Made by a program: the position numbers and the translations under genes
The notes under the pieces: model-generated
Seen by the model: the letters and a program-made list of their open reading frames with translations, nothing else
Told to the model about the DNA's origin: nothing
The model's database searches: none
Shown here: piece by piece, positions 22,560 through 35,219 of the stretch
Layout: each line of letters starts with the position of its first letter
How positions within the stretch are numbered: position 1 is the stretch's first letter
Origin: Rhizophagus irregularis
Lineage: Eukaryota; Glomeromycota; Glomeromycetes; Glomerales; Glomeraceae
Reading direction: 5' to 3'
Length of the DNA: 64,000 nucleotides
Assembly (NCBI RefSeq): GCF_026210795.1
Contig: NC_089440.1
Coordinates: forward strand, 3,348,001-3,412,000

Positions 22560-23262
22560 TTTAGCTCCCAATGACATGATGGAAATTGGGTTTTTTAAGC
22601 ATAGCAGAAAAGCTTTCTAAGATTCCATATCCCGAGGTCACATGTCCATGATAATCATTATGTTCATTGATGAATGGTCTCAGATATGTTTTGACAAAAA
22701 TTGATCTCTTCTGTTGACGACTATGCTTATTGCTTCAATGAGTAGAGCTTATAATGAATAATGAATATCTACTAACTTAACGCCACGCTTTAAAGCAAGA
22801 TCAATTTGTCTTGCAAAATAAGGAATTTGAAAGTATTCGATTTCCTGCTGTAAGTCTTGTTCAGATACAAACACTTTGGATGATTTGCAACTACAGGCGT
22901 TTCTGTTACTCAAGAGGATTTGATCGCTACGATAGAATTTCGTTATATAATAAAAGCGTAACCATTGCGATCAATAAAGTATTCATTACCGCCAGGATAT
23001 GTTGGTCAAGCATTGCCGCGTTCGCGGGATCAAACATTTTGGCAAGCAGTTTCCGGATAACCGGTCAAGGTAGTATGAGTAGTAACATACTAAAGCAGCA
23101 TGAACTTGTAACTTTTCGCATATATATATATACGGTAACTTATGGGAAAGCTACAAAGCTTACCTTGATTCCACCGACATTCAAGATTATTGTATCGCTT
23201 GTTTTAACATTTCTTTTATGCGAACTTCTGTACGAGTTTCTGTACAAAGTTTCTCGGAATAG
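22560..23262 (-). pseudogene. BTB/K-tetra (KCTD-like T1 domain) pseudogene
   Basis: Read on the minus strand, 23164-23262 encodes a K-tetra/BTB start with KTSDTIILNVGGIK. A plausible intron follows, then TLTGYPET, LAKMFDPANAAMLDQ, NEYFIDRNG, FYRSDQILL and EIEYFQIPYFARQIDLALKR, the usual order of a BTB T1 domain, but with at least two frameshifts (after YPET and before NEYF) and a stop in place near the FYYI region. C-terminal fragments continue to about 22560 (TYLRPFINEHNDYHGHVTSG, SFSAMLKKPNFHHVIG). Such BTB proteins are abundant in Glomeromycotina. The 178-codon frame on the opposite strand (22811-23347) is only its shadow. Confidence 0.72.
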
Positions 23263-24204
23263 GATTCCCATTTTCCCAACCTTTCATGTTTTTATTGCGA
23301 AAGTGTGCTCATTTCTAATATTTCACCAACTATTTATAATAAACTAGGAACTATAAGTTCGAAGGTGCCGTTATTTGTTGTACATTGTCGCCGGACATAC
23401 ATCCGAACATCCTAATAATTAAAGTTCGGTCAGGATATATTTATAGGGGTTTTCTACTCCCACCAAAAAATCGCAGAATCTACCGATCATATCTAAAAAT
23501 GGATAGATTAATTTATCGGAAATTTTGTTATCAACTAGCTCTTAAAAATCATAATTTATACAAGTTTGATCAAAGTTAAAAGAAAGGTTTTGTATGTCAT
23601 TTTTTTTTTTGCTGCAGCACATTCAATATTTATTAAAATAATGTAGTAAATCAAACACACATACATGATACAATTTAAAAACTATTTTAACTAATTAAAT
23701 ATTGAACCACTTATCATCCTACAAAAGGATCCTACATGTGCACTGTTAGGTGAATTTTGGACTATGAAAGTAAGTTTGATGTGTAATTGCCCTTTCTTAG
23801 AGGGGAACCCCTCCTCTTAGTCTTCATCCTAGGAAAAATTCAACAAGACCTACTGTAACAATAACAAGAAAAAAAAAGAGAATTTTAACAAAAAATATCA
23901 GGGTAAAAAAAAGGGTTAATAAATTTTTAGACTAGATAGTGAGTATAGGACCTCGAATAATACTAATATAACTCAAGTAAATTTTAAGTACTGAAGTAAA
24001 AATACATTTTATGACATAACTCTGTCAATATTGAAGCTAGGAATTCGATTTTACCATCATTAGAATCCTCTCATTGAGACGAATCTAATGATATAAATTG
24101 AATCACTGGTTGTGTTAAAAACAGGGGTATGTAGGATAACAAAATTTTGAAAATTCCTGTAATACACAACTTTTGAAAAATTTTAATATAAACTCTACGT
24201 AAAC
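23263..24204. other. Gene-free stretch left of the LINE array
   Basis: About 940 bp with no supported gene. At 24059-24090 there is an imperfect palindrome, CATTAGAATCCTCTC followed by GAGACGAATCTAATG, related to the dispersed GAGACGAAT motif seen at 45919-46436 and 60558. Confidence 0.45.
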
Positions 24205-24364
24205 TCAAATGTGAGTTGTATGGAGGATCTACGCAACTCTTTCCCTGATTTTTGAAATTACTAACAAAAAATTATTTTTGAAATTTTAGTTCAAAAATTT
24301 CTAAGTGCTCGTCCAAAATACTAATATTTTTCCAGTTGCTTTCCTCTTTACTGAACTTTATACT

Positions 24365-26475
24365 ATGACTACACCTACAGCTCCTTCTGTTATTAACCCA
24401 GATATTCTGCCACCGCCACGTCCTGATACTTCTGCTCCTTCTGGAGACCGACCTTTGTCTCCCACTCTTACCGCTGGCGCGCCTAACAAACGTTCGCGTA
24501 TTGTCTCTAATGACGCTATGAATGTTGATATAACTTCACCCTCTGCTCCTGCTCCCAACCTTATTTCCACCGTTCCTTCTGGCCTTCCTGTTAACAGAGT
24601 TCCTGTTATAACTCAACCTCCTCCTACTAATACGTCTTTAGAGTCCTCTATACATGCCCATCCCCTTCCTGTTTCCACTAACCCCTCCCCTAATGATAAA
24701 GGTAAATCTGTGACCTTCGACGTACCTCTACACTAACCTTCCCCTGATGGTGATGCTGCTGCCATCAAATCTTCTCCTTCCAGATTCCATGTTGCGGCCT
24801 ATCTTCACGACGCGCCTGTCGCGTTCAAAGAAAAATTTCCCACTAACCGCACCATATGTGACGAAGTTGACAGAGCCCTCTCCCGATATTCCTCTTATGG
24901 CTCACGTGCTCATTGTGAAGGATCAGGAGACAACAAAAGAATCCTTGTCTTTTTCTTTATTCAGGATGATCACACCGCATGCGTCCAATCCCCATGTGCC
25001 GATCTTCTTGATCTGGTCTTTGCCCCTACTCGCCTGCAGATGCGCGTCGTAGTGATGAAGAAAAATCTTTGTTTGTTACTGACATTCCCCTTTTCCTTAA
25101 TGAAACACAAATTAGACAGGCCTTTTCCTGATACGGCGAAGTAGTTAAATGCAAACTTACTACTAGGAATCATTATTATAATGCCCATGTCCAATTCTCC
25201 AATGCGAGCTCTGTTACACAATTTAAAGACATTTGGGCGATCATTTGTCTTGGTAACTCCCTACGCGTCTGTCCAGCATTTTATTCGAAAGTCCAACGCG
25301 ATATCCATAGAGAACATGTTGCCATCCTTGCAGGCATCCCTAAAAATATTAAAGAAGCTGACCTCTCAGAAATTGCCCTGCAAGTCAATGCTAAAGCTGT
25401 CAACATCCCTCTCTCTTACAACTCCTATAAACCCAAGTCTTACGCTTACTTGAATTTTTCCTCTTTTGAAAGTCTCGAGGCAGCTAAGGAATTAACAATT
25501 GCTTTTCAAAATAAAGGTTTAACCTGGCACTCTCCTGATGAAGCAAAGAATCTCTGTCATGTATGTGGACGACATGGATGCTCTTCTTCGAAATGCAGTC
25601 CTCAGCCCGCTCATAAGACTAATGACCATTTGGATAAACTTTACACACGGTTCAATGCTGGCCTTAAATGAGGCTGTCCTGATTCCCGATGATCACAATC
25701 CCCTTCAACTTTACGTTCACGATTTAGATCTAATTCACGTTCTCGTAACCGTACTTTTACTGAACGCTCTAACAATCCCAATCGACCCAACTCCAGTCTC
25801 TCTCGTGTTCAGCTAACAGCTCGTTCCTCTCGCAATGAGGATACAACTTCTCAACGCAATCCCCATGCTAATGCTCAATCTGGATCTAATGCTGGTCCCT
25901 CCTTCACACCCTCCTCTCAACCCAAATCCTTTTTACCTCCGGATGTCATAGAAGATATTAAAAATCAACTCAAGGATATCGCTAAACAGCTTCATGATCT
26001 TGACGAAAAAGTTAATTGGATGGAATGTTCCATCACAGACCATGACTATCGTATTAAGGAACTTGAGTCAACGATGAATTATGATGGCTCTCAGGACAAT
26101 TCCCCCTCCTATACGCCCAACTCTTATTTTAATGACGCCGGTTGGGATTACCATCAGGACATTGATGATAATAACAATAATAACAATAATAATTCTTCCT
26201 TTTCACCTATACCTGCCAATCCCAACTTTTCTATCATGGACACCTCTCCTGATGCCTTCTTCTCCACTCTCAATCCTAACTCCATTCTTTCCAGCAGACA
26301 CGCTCTTTTACCTAATCGTGTCAATCTTAGCGGTTCCCCTAATGATTCAACAAGATTACGTTAAGAAATTTCCTCGGTCTCTTATACTCAACAAAACCTT
26401 TCCAATCAACTAGGCTCCATTCTTGAAAAATTAGAGTCCTTTTCTTCCTCAACACCCCCCTCCGCTTCTAAATGA
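24365..26475 (+). pseudogene. LINE copy 1 ORF1 (RRM-like domains, Cys/His cluster), broken
   Basis: Nucleic-acid-binding ORF1 protein. Order: Pro/Ser/Thr-rich N-terminus; two RRM-like segments, the first with SLFVTDIPLFLNETQIRQAF and AHVQFSNASSVTQF, the second with VAILAGIPKNIKEADL and SYAYLNFSSFESLEAAKEL; a CHVCGRHGCSSSKC Cys/His cluster; an Arg/Ser-rich linker; a coiled-coil-like segment (LKDIAKQLHDLDEKVNWME); an Asn-rich stretch. Breaks include an in-frame stop near 24734, frameshifts near 25030, a stop in the first RRM near 25130, a stop at about 25670 and one near 26362. The stop codon overlaps the ORF2 start as ATGA. Confidence 0.8.
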
Positions 26476-28744
26476 TTGAAAACAATTGTATAATGGGTGG
26501 CTCACAGGGACTTCACCCCCCTGATAGTGCGTCTAATTTGCAATCTTTATCTCCTTCCTCTTCTACTCAAATTTTTGACATTTTCCCTGATCAATTTAAT
26601 CGCGAACTTAATTTCTCTAATATTTTACGAATTGGTACTCTTAATGTTTTTTCTTTAGTTCACTCTTCGAAACAATTAAATTTGTTTTCCTTATTGTTTT
26701 CCCATCAACTTCATGGTCTAATCCTTACTGAAACTAATCTCTGTTCACCTGCTCACAAATATGTGTGTGAACCTTATCTTTCACAATACTTATTTCACAA
26801 ATGGTTTTCATTTTCACCTTCTGTCAATCACCATGCAGGTGTTGGCATTATTCTTCACTCTAGTTTAGCTATGTATGTTGTTAGAAAACGGTTTCATAAG
26901 GACCGATTAATATCACTTTTTCTCCAGCTACCAGGTCGACAAAATATTTTTATTATTGGAGCTTATATACCTCCTTCGTGGTCTTAATAATAGACTGATT
27001 TCTGAATGTCATTCGACCCTTGTATCCTGGATTACTGCAGCGTGTTCCACTGGTGCTCATGTTTTGCTAGGAGGTGACCTGAATGCTGATTTTGATAGTT
27101 ACCTTAAGAATATTTCAGATCCGACTATCTCATCTCCTATTAATCCCTTGTTTAAATATTTGCACTCCCACCAATTTGATGATTTGTGTGCGTTTGATTC
27201 CTCTTCTTTACCGTTACCTACATTTTGATCCTCGAGTTCGAACCACTTATCCCGTTTGGACCTCCCTGCTTTTCCTGCTGCTTATTTGTGGTCCTATGTT
27301 TCAGACTCTTCTGATACTTTTAGTACCGATTATTTTTTATTGATTGGTTTTTTTGACTTCCTTAATATTCGTGATTTACGCGCTCTGAGTTATCTAAAAC
27401 AGCGTTCACATTATCGAACTGAGTTTAATGTTCATACTGCTCTTCCTGAACAAAAGATTCTTTTTACTGCAGAAGTGGATTCTGGACTTAAGAAATTCAA
27501 ACCTTCTATGGTGATGGTCATCTTAATAATGATTGGCATCGATTGAAATCTGCCTTACTCAATGCTGCTTGTTGTACTTTTCCCAAACGAGTAATTTCTC
27601 TGAACAAGCCTCAAGCTATTCCATTTGAACTTAGGCCTATCATTCATCTTAGCCACAAATTGGATCATTACATTAGTTTACTTTTTAAAAATTTTTCAAT
27701 TTCTAACCTTTACTCTTCCTGGAATCAGTTCTTTCCTTCTTTTTATAATGAATTCATCAATCTGTTTCCTGATCAGAATGCTCTTATCAAAGTCCTTCCT
27801 ACTCCTATTACACTTTATTCTGTTTTTATTTCTTCGCACCTAGATTTTCTAATATTTTTGAAGAAATTCCGATCCTCTTTACGAACCATAAAAAGATTTA
27901 TCTCTGGAAAAGTTACTATGGAATTTGATAATCACAAGCAAGCTGCTATGAAAGCCACTATTGCTGAATGGAACTCTAATTTTTATGAAGACAAAGGAAA
28001 ATTTATCCGCAATTCTTTGAATCGTGAAAAGTGTAGTATCGTCTTGGATCGAGTACTCGTTACTGATATCCCTGGCAACCTCAACTGTTGATTGCATCAG
28101 ATGATATTCATAAGGCTGCTATCAAACATTTTCAAAATGTAGTTGGTCCTAGTCGATCTCCCTTTAAAACTCTTGATGACCTTCCCGATCGATGGAAAAG
28201 TCATTATACTCCTATTCCTTCAATTAATTCAAACATTTACTCGATAGTCATGGCGCCTATTACTGAAGCAGAACTCCTGGCTGTCATTAACAATTCTCCA
28301 CGCCATAAGGCCTCTGGTCCCTCGTCTATTCCTTATGAATAGTTTAGATTACTATCTTCTGATGCACTCCTTTACTTATGTGATTTAATGAATTCATGTT
28401 TAGTGTTCTCAGACATTCCTGAAGACTGGCGTCTGGCTTCCATCGGCCCTATCCCTAAACTCCACGAGTTCGAGTGTCTATTAAAGAATACCCGTCCAAT
28501 TACTTTATTGGAAACTGCTCGGAAATTATTGGTTAAGATCATTACCGATCGTCTCTCTAGAGTTTTAACTCAACACCAAGTACTCACTGGCGACAACTTT
28601 GCTGGACTTCCTGGTTCTTCTGTCAACACCCCTATCAATATACTCGATGGTATTATGAAAAGTCATCGAGTTTCACAAATCCCTCAAGAACTATGGATTT
28701 TAAGTCAAGATATCTCCAAAGCGTTTGATTCCATTGATCTGAGC

Positions 28745-28928
28745 TATACATGCTGCCCAAATTATTTTGGGATGCCATAATTATAATTTGGGATGCCATA
28801 ATTCATTCGGTTTATATATAATTTACTATGTAAAGTGCCAAAATAATTTGGGATGCCCGATGCCATAATTGAATTTGGGATTTTACTTATAATTACGGCA
28901 GTCCAAAATAATTTGGGTGGTATGTATA
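28745..28928. mobile_element. MITE family A, copy 1 (hAT-like, 8-bp TSD)
   Basis: 184-bp element with TIRs TATACATGCTGCCCAAATTA / inverse TATACATACCACCCAAATTA, inserted in the RT domain of LINE copy 1 exactly between codons for ..SIDLS and MLRLCFD. Flanked by the direct repeat ATCTGAGC (28737-28744 and 28929-28936). Copy 2 of the LINE has an uninterrupted site here. Internally it carries repeated GGGATGCCATAATT blocks. Confidence 0.92.
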
Positions 28929-30052
28929 ATCTGAGCATGCTTCGACTCTGCTTTGATCGACTCAAATTTCCTTCCAAACTTTCTGACTTTATAATAAGTT
29001 TATTTACTTCTAGAAAAAATAGAATTCTGACTCCTTTTGGCAAAACTGAATCTTATAATCTCTTGATTAATATTGATCAAGGCGAGGTTATTTCTCCACT
29101 CCTTTGGACTATTTACTTTGATCCTCTTTTAACGGAGTTATCATCATCAGCCAATTCCCCTTATATATGGAGTTCCGGTATTCCTGCAAATATTCTTAAC
29201 ATCAATAATAATGTAGATGTTGCCGTACCTATTACTCAATTAACCTATATGGATGATTCTACTCTAATCGCCTCTTCTCTGTCTGGCTTAGAGCAACTAC
29301 TTTCTATTGCTCGTGATTTTTATTTTTTAAATAATATTACTGCAAATTTCTTGAAATATAAGTTAGTCTTTTTGTCAGCTGTTAATAATTTAATATCATT
29401 TCATTTGACTTTGGAAATCCCGAATCATCTTTCCTCAATGAGCTTTTCGTTACAGGCTCTGAAATTATCTTCATCCTTTCAGTTTTTGGGTGTTTGGTTC
29501 AATTTGCAAGGATCCCCCAATTTTGTTCTTTCACAACTTAAAGATATTTACTCGTCCTTTGTTGCATCTGTACGATTCAAGAAGCTTTCACCTGCTCAAT
29601 TAGCGTATCTTCATTCTTTGGTTGTTTTACCAAAAGTTTAATTCCGTTCTCAAGTATTGTACTTGTCAAAAGCGCAGGTTATGCGAATTGCCAATGGATA
29701 CTATGGTCTTCAACGTAAAGCTCTTTCTGTGGCTCGAACTTTTCCTTCAATAGCCCTAACTAGTAGATTCTTTAGTAAAGATTCTAATCCTTATGATTCC
29801 TTATGTGAATGACTTATATGCCGTTTTCTATCCTGGATTTCATTTTTATCTACTAATTCCAAACAGGCAAATTGGGTTCTTATTATGTTACAAACCTTGC
29901 AGCTTACTTTAAAATGGCCTACTTCTCTTGACTCTCTTATAGACTTCTCTTTATGGACTTTAAAACGTCGTTCCATCAGTCATAATTGGGGTTTTCAAAC
30001 TATCAAATTACTTCGAGAATCTGGACTTCAGTTTGATTTTCCTGATCATACT

Positions 30053-30349
30053 AGGACCCCGGATATCTCCAAAACAGGTCATAAGTCACACTTTCGGCAG
30101 ATTGGCCCATTTTTCAGGGGCTCAAAAAATCGTTTTTTGTAAATATCTCGGCATCCAGTAGTCCAATTTTGATGAACTTTTTTTTAAATTGTAGAGCTAA
30201 ATGAGGGCTACAAAATAAAAAAAAGTTCATTAAAATTGAATTACTGGATGCTGAGATATTTACAAAAAACGATTTTTTGAGTTTCAGCAAAAAGGGGTGT
30301 TTTTGGCCAAAAGTCCATTATGACCTTTATATTAGATATCCGGGGTCCT
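30053..30349. mobile_element. MITE family B, copy 1 (hAT-like, 8-bp TSD)
   Basis: 297-bp element with TIRs AGGACCCCGGATATCT at both ends, inserted in LINE copy 1 ORF2. Direct repeat ATCATACT at 30045-30052 and 30350-30357. The interior is a long near-palindrome (TTTACAAAAAACGATTTTTTGAG versus its inverse), so the transcript could form a hairpin. The LINE copy 2 sequence is uninterrupted at this site. Confidence 0.9.
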
Positions 30350-33300
30350 ATCATACTTTTCTTGAGTTAATGCCTAACGAAGCTTGCCCTCTAGTTTCCT
30401 TATCATCTGATCTGGCTGTTTTGGAAATACGTTCTTGGCTTAAATCTGCTCTTTGGTGCCTTTCACAAGTCGTGGATCTATTTTATAATTTTCAGTATAC
30501 ATGGAATGACCTTAAATTAATGGGTCTTGTTGCTTCTACTGGAAAAATTTCTTCTTGGTTTCAAATTATTACCTTTCTTCCCAATCCTATTTCCTATTTA
30601 CCTAAACGCATCGAACCCATTAATATCACTCCATCCTTGTTATCTTTGGTTGGAAAATTTATTGATACAATGGACACTTCCTCTTATATTCGACTCCGTA
30701 ATAAATATTATTGGATTGCTTGAATAGACTTTTCTGGTTCTCTTGTTTTTGGATGGGTTTTTTACACCTTTGATGATGATTCTGGAACTCGTGTTGTTTA
30801 TTTTTCCTATTGGATTCCTACCACACACAACCGAATGCAGATTACTCCTTGCCCCAGCTGTTCCCTTCATTGCCTTGATATGGATGAAGGCCCTTTGGCT
30901 TTAAAAACTGTTGGCGGCAAATTAATTCATCGTTCTTGTTTATCTGTTTTACCTTCTTATCGTTGTTTACAACTTTATCAAATGACTGTGCATGTAGATA
31001 TTTCTCAACAAATTATTAATTTAAAACTTTCTCCTTTTATTTTATGTTCTTTTTTTAGATTTCTCCTTGGTTTTTCTGAAATATACATTTCCGAAAGATA
31101 CTTTGCAATAGCTCAACTACCTTTATTACACTGTGACAGTTCTCCTGTTTTCTTACCTGATCTTACTCCTGTTTCAAATCCTGCCTTTGCTCTACAATCG
31201 GGTACCAAATTCCATTTATCTGGAACCATACACGTTGTTGATTCTTCAATTACACTTTTGGCCTGTGCTTGGGTACAAACTCTTGATGATTTCATACTTG
31301 ATTCCGGAATATTTTCCTGCCCTATGATTTCTCCCTACAATGATGTTGCGGAACTTGCTTTCGTATTATATGTGTTGAACTCCCTCTCTTTGGACTCCTA
31401 TGTCTCCTTTGTATCTTCGTTTAAGTTCGATGAGTTATTTTCACAATGGAACGATGCTTCCTCCACACGCTGAATCTGATCAAAAAATAATTCCTTATGG
31501 TCTTGTATATCGGAATTATTGAATTCCAAACAAATTCTTTGTACTTTTTTTAGTTTCCACAAAGATTCTATTTCTGCACCTTCTAAGCGAACTTATAACA
31601 TCATCAAAGCCTCAAATTAGCATAATTTGTTACAACCTATACCGCTTATGGATGATATTTTTCCTTCCTCTCTTAAAACTATGGGACTCTTTACTGATCA
31701 TGATGAACTTTTAACTTACAATCCGGTCAAGTATTGGCGGATGTTTACAGATATTCGCCATTTTTTCTCATTAATAGGCCTTTCACGGTTTTTGCCTTTG
31801 CAATTGGCTTTTCATGCTGTGGATTGGTCTCTTTCCTTTGACATCTTCAAATCAAGTTTATATCCGAACCTCGCAGTATCTAAGGCCTCGAATTTTATTC
31901 AATTTCGTCTTAAGCTTTGGTTCGATGAACTTCCTATCATGTATAAGCTTTGCCAGAGATTTCCTGGTCTATATGCCGATAATTCTTTATGTCCGCTTTG
32001 TGGCATTTTCATGGAAACATTGGAACACCTTTTTATTTGTTCCCCTAATTGTTTGGATGTTGATGAGGATCATTCCCTGCTTCTGATTTATAAGGATGTG
32101 ACTACAAATCTCATCGAACGCTTCTTGGTCAAGCTCGCTACTAAGGTCTCCTCTTCTTCCAGATGTAAACAAATGTACGATGAACTTCTCGTGACCCTTC
32201 GTAATCTACCATCGCTTGGTCTTCCAGATTTGCTTTCGAGCGATAATTATTCTTCCTTTTCTGCATCTTGGTTTCTCTGAGGTTTTTTTCCACGTGATCT
32301 TCCGAAGTGTCTTATACGATACTTCGGTCTTAATTATAAATCTTTATCTCCTATTATTTCTCGCACATTTTTGAAATTCCAACGTGAAATTTATCATGGA
32401 CTTTGGTGACCGAAATGTAAAATTAAAGTTACAAAAGACGTGGCATTGGGTATTTTGCTGAGTACTCTATGATCATACAAAGGACCTTCCGTTCAACCTT
32501 TCCATTTTTCCGCCCCTCAAGTAGTTTTGTCTCCAGCCGATGGGCCTTTTTCCCCACTTCAGGCCTCGAATGGTCTTCTTTGATATCAAGTGGCTCCATT
32601 CCTCCTTAACTCAACGACAATTATGGTTTCACCACCTGTTGGATTTTCTGAAGAGTCGAACAGTCCTTATCTGGAATAATATCTTGGCAGGTTGTAAGAT
32701 CGGGTAAGATTTTCTAGATTTGGGTAGTTGATCTGAAACTTTGCTTTTTAGGTTTAAAGTTGGGATATACAAGTTTGGGATTTATAGTTTAGTTTACATT
32801 TCTATATGTACAAATTTGTGCGACTATTTTCTTTTTATTTTAGTTTTATTTATTTACTTTTCTTTTCATTGTATTTTGAGTTACGAAGTTATAAATGATT
32901 AATAAAAATTACTGTTAGCCTATCAAATGTGAGTTGTGAGGATCTATGCAACTCTTTCCCTGATTTTTGAAATTACTAACAAAAAATTATTTTTGAAATT
33001 TTCGTTTGAAAATTTCTAAGTGCTTATTCAAAATACTAATATTTCCCCAGTTGCTTTCCTCTTTACTGAGCTTTATACTATGTCTACACCTCCAGCTCCC
33101 TCCGTTATTAACCCAGATATTCTGCCGCCACCGCGTCCTGATACTTCTGCTCCTTCTGGAGACTGACCTTTATCTCACACTAATACCGCTGACACGCTGA
33201 ACAAACGTTCGCGTACTGTCACTGATGACGCTATGAATGTTGATATAACTTCGCCCTCTGCTCCTGCTCCCAACCTTATTTCCAGCATTCCTTCTGACCT

Positions 33301-33562
33301 TCCCATCAATCGAGTTCCTGTTATCACTCAACCGCCTTCTACTAACACGTCTTTAGAGTCTTCTATATACGCACATTCCCTTCCTGTTTTTACGAACCAT
33401 TCACCTAATGATAAGGGTAAATCTGTGGCCTTCGACGTATCTATACGCTAACTTTCCCCTGATGGTGAAGCCGCTGCCATCAAATCTTCTCCTTCCAGAT
33501 TTCATGCTGCGGCATATCTTTGCGATGCGCCTGTCGCGTTCAAAGAAAAATTTACCACTAAT

Positions 33563-33801
33563 GCGCTTGGACGCCAGGCATATATAAAGGTTGGTCTAAA
33601 AAATTGAATTTTTTATATGAACTTTACCCAAACTCCTATTGGATAGATGGTCAAAAAAGGAAAAAAATCATAACAAAATTGGTATCACCTTCCTTTTAAG
33701 TATATAATTTAGCTATTTTTAGTAATGATTTGCAAAATATTTTCTTACGACTTTACCCATTTTAATTGCAACCTATCATAGAGTTTCGAGTGCCTAAGCG
33801 C
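33563..33801. mobile_element. Unclassified short insertion in LINE copy 2 ORF1
   Basis: Comparison with copy 1 shows extra DNA between TTTACCACTAAT and GCCATATGTGAC. The inserted DNA starts GCGCTTGGACGCCAGGCA and ends TGCCTAAGCGC, so its ends are inverted relatives (GCGCTTRGGC). The interior shows no coding potential. The target duplication could not be decided because the terminal GCGC overlaps the target sequence. Confidence 0.65.
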
Positions 33802-34975
33802 GCCATATGTGACAAAGTAGATAGAGCCCTCTCCCGATATTCCTCTTATGGTTCGCGTGCCTATTGTGAAGGGTCAGGAGACAATAAAAGAATCCTTATC
33901 TTTTTCTTTGCCCAGGAAGATCATACTGCATGCGTACAATCACTATGTGCTGATCTTCTTGATCTGGCCTTTGCCTCTTATTCGCCTGCAGATGCGCATC
34001 GCAGTGATGAAGAAAAGTCTTTGTTCGTTACTGACATTCTCCTTTTTCCTTAATGAAACACAAATCAGACAGGCCTTTTCCCGTTATGGCAATGCAGTTA
34101 AATGCAAACTTACTACTAGGAACTATTACTATAATGCCCACGTTCAATTCTCCAATACGAGCTCTATTACACAATTTGATGACATTTGGGTGATCATTTG
34201 TCTCAGTAACTCACTCTGCATTTGTCCAGCTTCTTATTCGAAAACCCAACGTGATATCCGCAGGGAACATGTTGCTATTTTTGCAGGCATCCCCAAGAAT
34301 ATCAAAGAAGCCGACCTTCTTAAGATCGCCTTACATGTCAATGCTAAAGCTATTAACATCCCTCTTTCTTACAATTCTTACAAACCTAAGCCTTATGCAT
34401 ATTTGAATTTTTCATCTTTTGAAAGTCTCAAGGCCGCTAAGGAATTGACTATCGCTTTTCGAAATAAAGGTTTATCTTGGCACTCTCCCAATGAAGCCAA
34501 AAATCTCTGTCATGTTTATGGATGACATGGATGTTCTCCTTCCGCATGTAGCCTCCAGTCCGCTCGCAAAACCAATGACCGTTTGGACAAACTTTATATA
34601 CAATTCAATGCTGGCCCTAAATGTGGCCGCTTTGATTCTCGACAAACACAATTCCCTTCAAATTCACGTTCACAGTCAAGATCTAATTCATGCTCTTGTA
34701 ACTGTACTTTTACTGAACGCTCCAATAATCCCAATAGGTCTAATTCTGGTCTCTCTAATACTTGGCCGCATATTCGCGCCTCTCGCAGTAATGCTACAAA
34801 CTCTCAACGAATTACCAATGTTAATGCTCAATCTGGATCTAGTTCCGGTCCCTCCTCCTCACCTCCCCCCAGTCCAATTCCTTTTTGCCTCCAGATGTCA
34901 TTAATGAAATTAGACAACAACTCAAGACCGTTGCTTTACAGCTTAAAGATCTTGATGATAAAGTTGCTTAGAATT

Positions 34976-35219
34976 TAAGGTTGCTTGTCTAAACCTCTTC
35001 AAAATCCTACGATTAGTTTCGTCAAAATTTTACTATAGATTTATTATAGTTTCGGTAGAGTTTCAGCAGTTTCGGCATTTATAATAAGTTTCGGCAGTTT
35101 CGCCTTTTTCCAAAATTTTGCCAGTTTTTTAATATAACTTTAATATAGTTTCAGCAGAATTTCGCTTTTCGGCGAAATGCCATCTTGCCTAAACCCCTAG
35201 GTTTCGGCAAGCAACCTTA
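34976..35219. mobile_element. Short TIR insertion in LINE copy 2 ORF1
   Basis: About 244 bp between GATAAAGTTGCTTAG and GCTTAGATGGAATG, absent from copies 1 and 3. The ends are TAAGGTTGCTTG and its inverse CAAGCAACCTTA (12 bp, perfect). The flanks GCTTAGAA and GCTTAGAT suggest an 8-9 bp target duplication with one change. The interior has several TTTCGGC/GCAGTTTCG repeats. Confidence 0.75.

Larger units (their letters stand above)
26472..32705 (+). pseudogene. LINE copy 1 ORF2 (endonuclease, RT, zinc motif), broken
   Basis: APE-like endonuclease first: ILRIGTLNV, LILTETNL, FIIGAYIPPS, LLGGDLNAD; the usual SDH is TDY here (27323), so the nuclease is probably dead. Reverse transcriptase: NTRPITLLETARKLLVKII, LWILSQDISKAFDSID (block with catalytic Asp), IDQGEVISPLLW, and the catalytic YMDD in LTYMDDSTL. 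Further down an RNase H-like segment may be present (ACAWVQTLDD, NDVAELAFVLYVLNSL), which I hold weakly. C-terminal zinc motif CPLCGIFMETLEHLFIC. Frameshifts and stops occur near 26987, 27228, 27546, 28091, 28342, 29641, 29810, 30723 and 31473, and two MITE insertions split the gene. Confidence 0.82.
24205..32922 (+). mobile_element. LINE copy 1 (APE-type non-LTR retrotransposon), near full length
   Basis: The left edge is set by alignment with copy 2: both begin TCAAATGTGAGTTGT followed by the same 5' leader (CCCTGATTTTTGAAATTACT). The right edge is where copy 2's leader begins. Contents: ORF1 24365-26475, ORF2 26472 to about 32705, then a 3' UTR of about 200 bp ending near AATGATTAATAAAAATTACT. 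Two MITEs are nested in it (28745-28928 and 30053-30349), so the unexpanded length is about 8.2 kb. Many stops and frameshifts make it non-autonomous. The arrangement (RRM and Cys/His ORF1, APE endonuclease, YMDD RT, C-terminal zinc motif) fits the I/Tad-like groups; exact clade not determined. Confidence 0.88.

Noticed and set aside
22811-23347. 178-codon plus-strand frame
   Set aside because: It is antisense to a minus-strand BTB/K-tetra pseudogene whose motifs (TIILNVGGIK, EYFQIPYFARQIDLAL) are clear; the plus-strand product resembles nothing.
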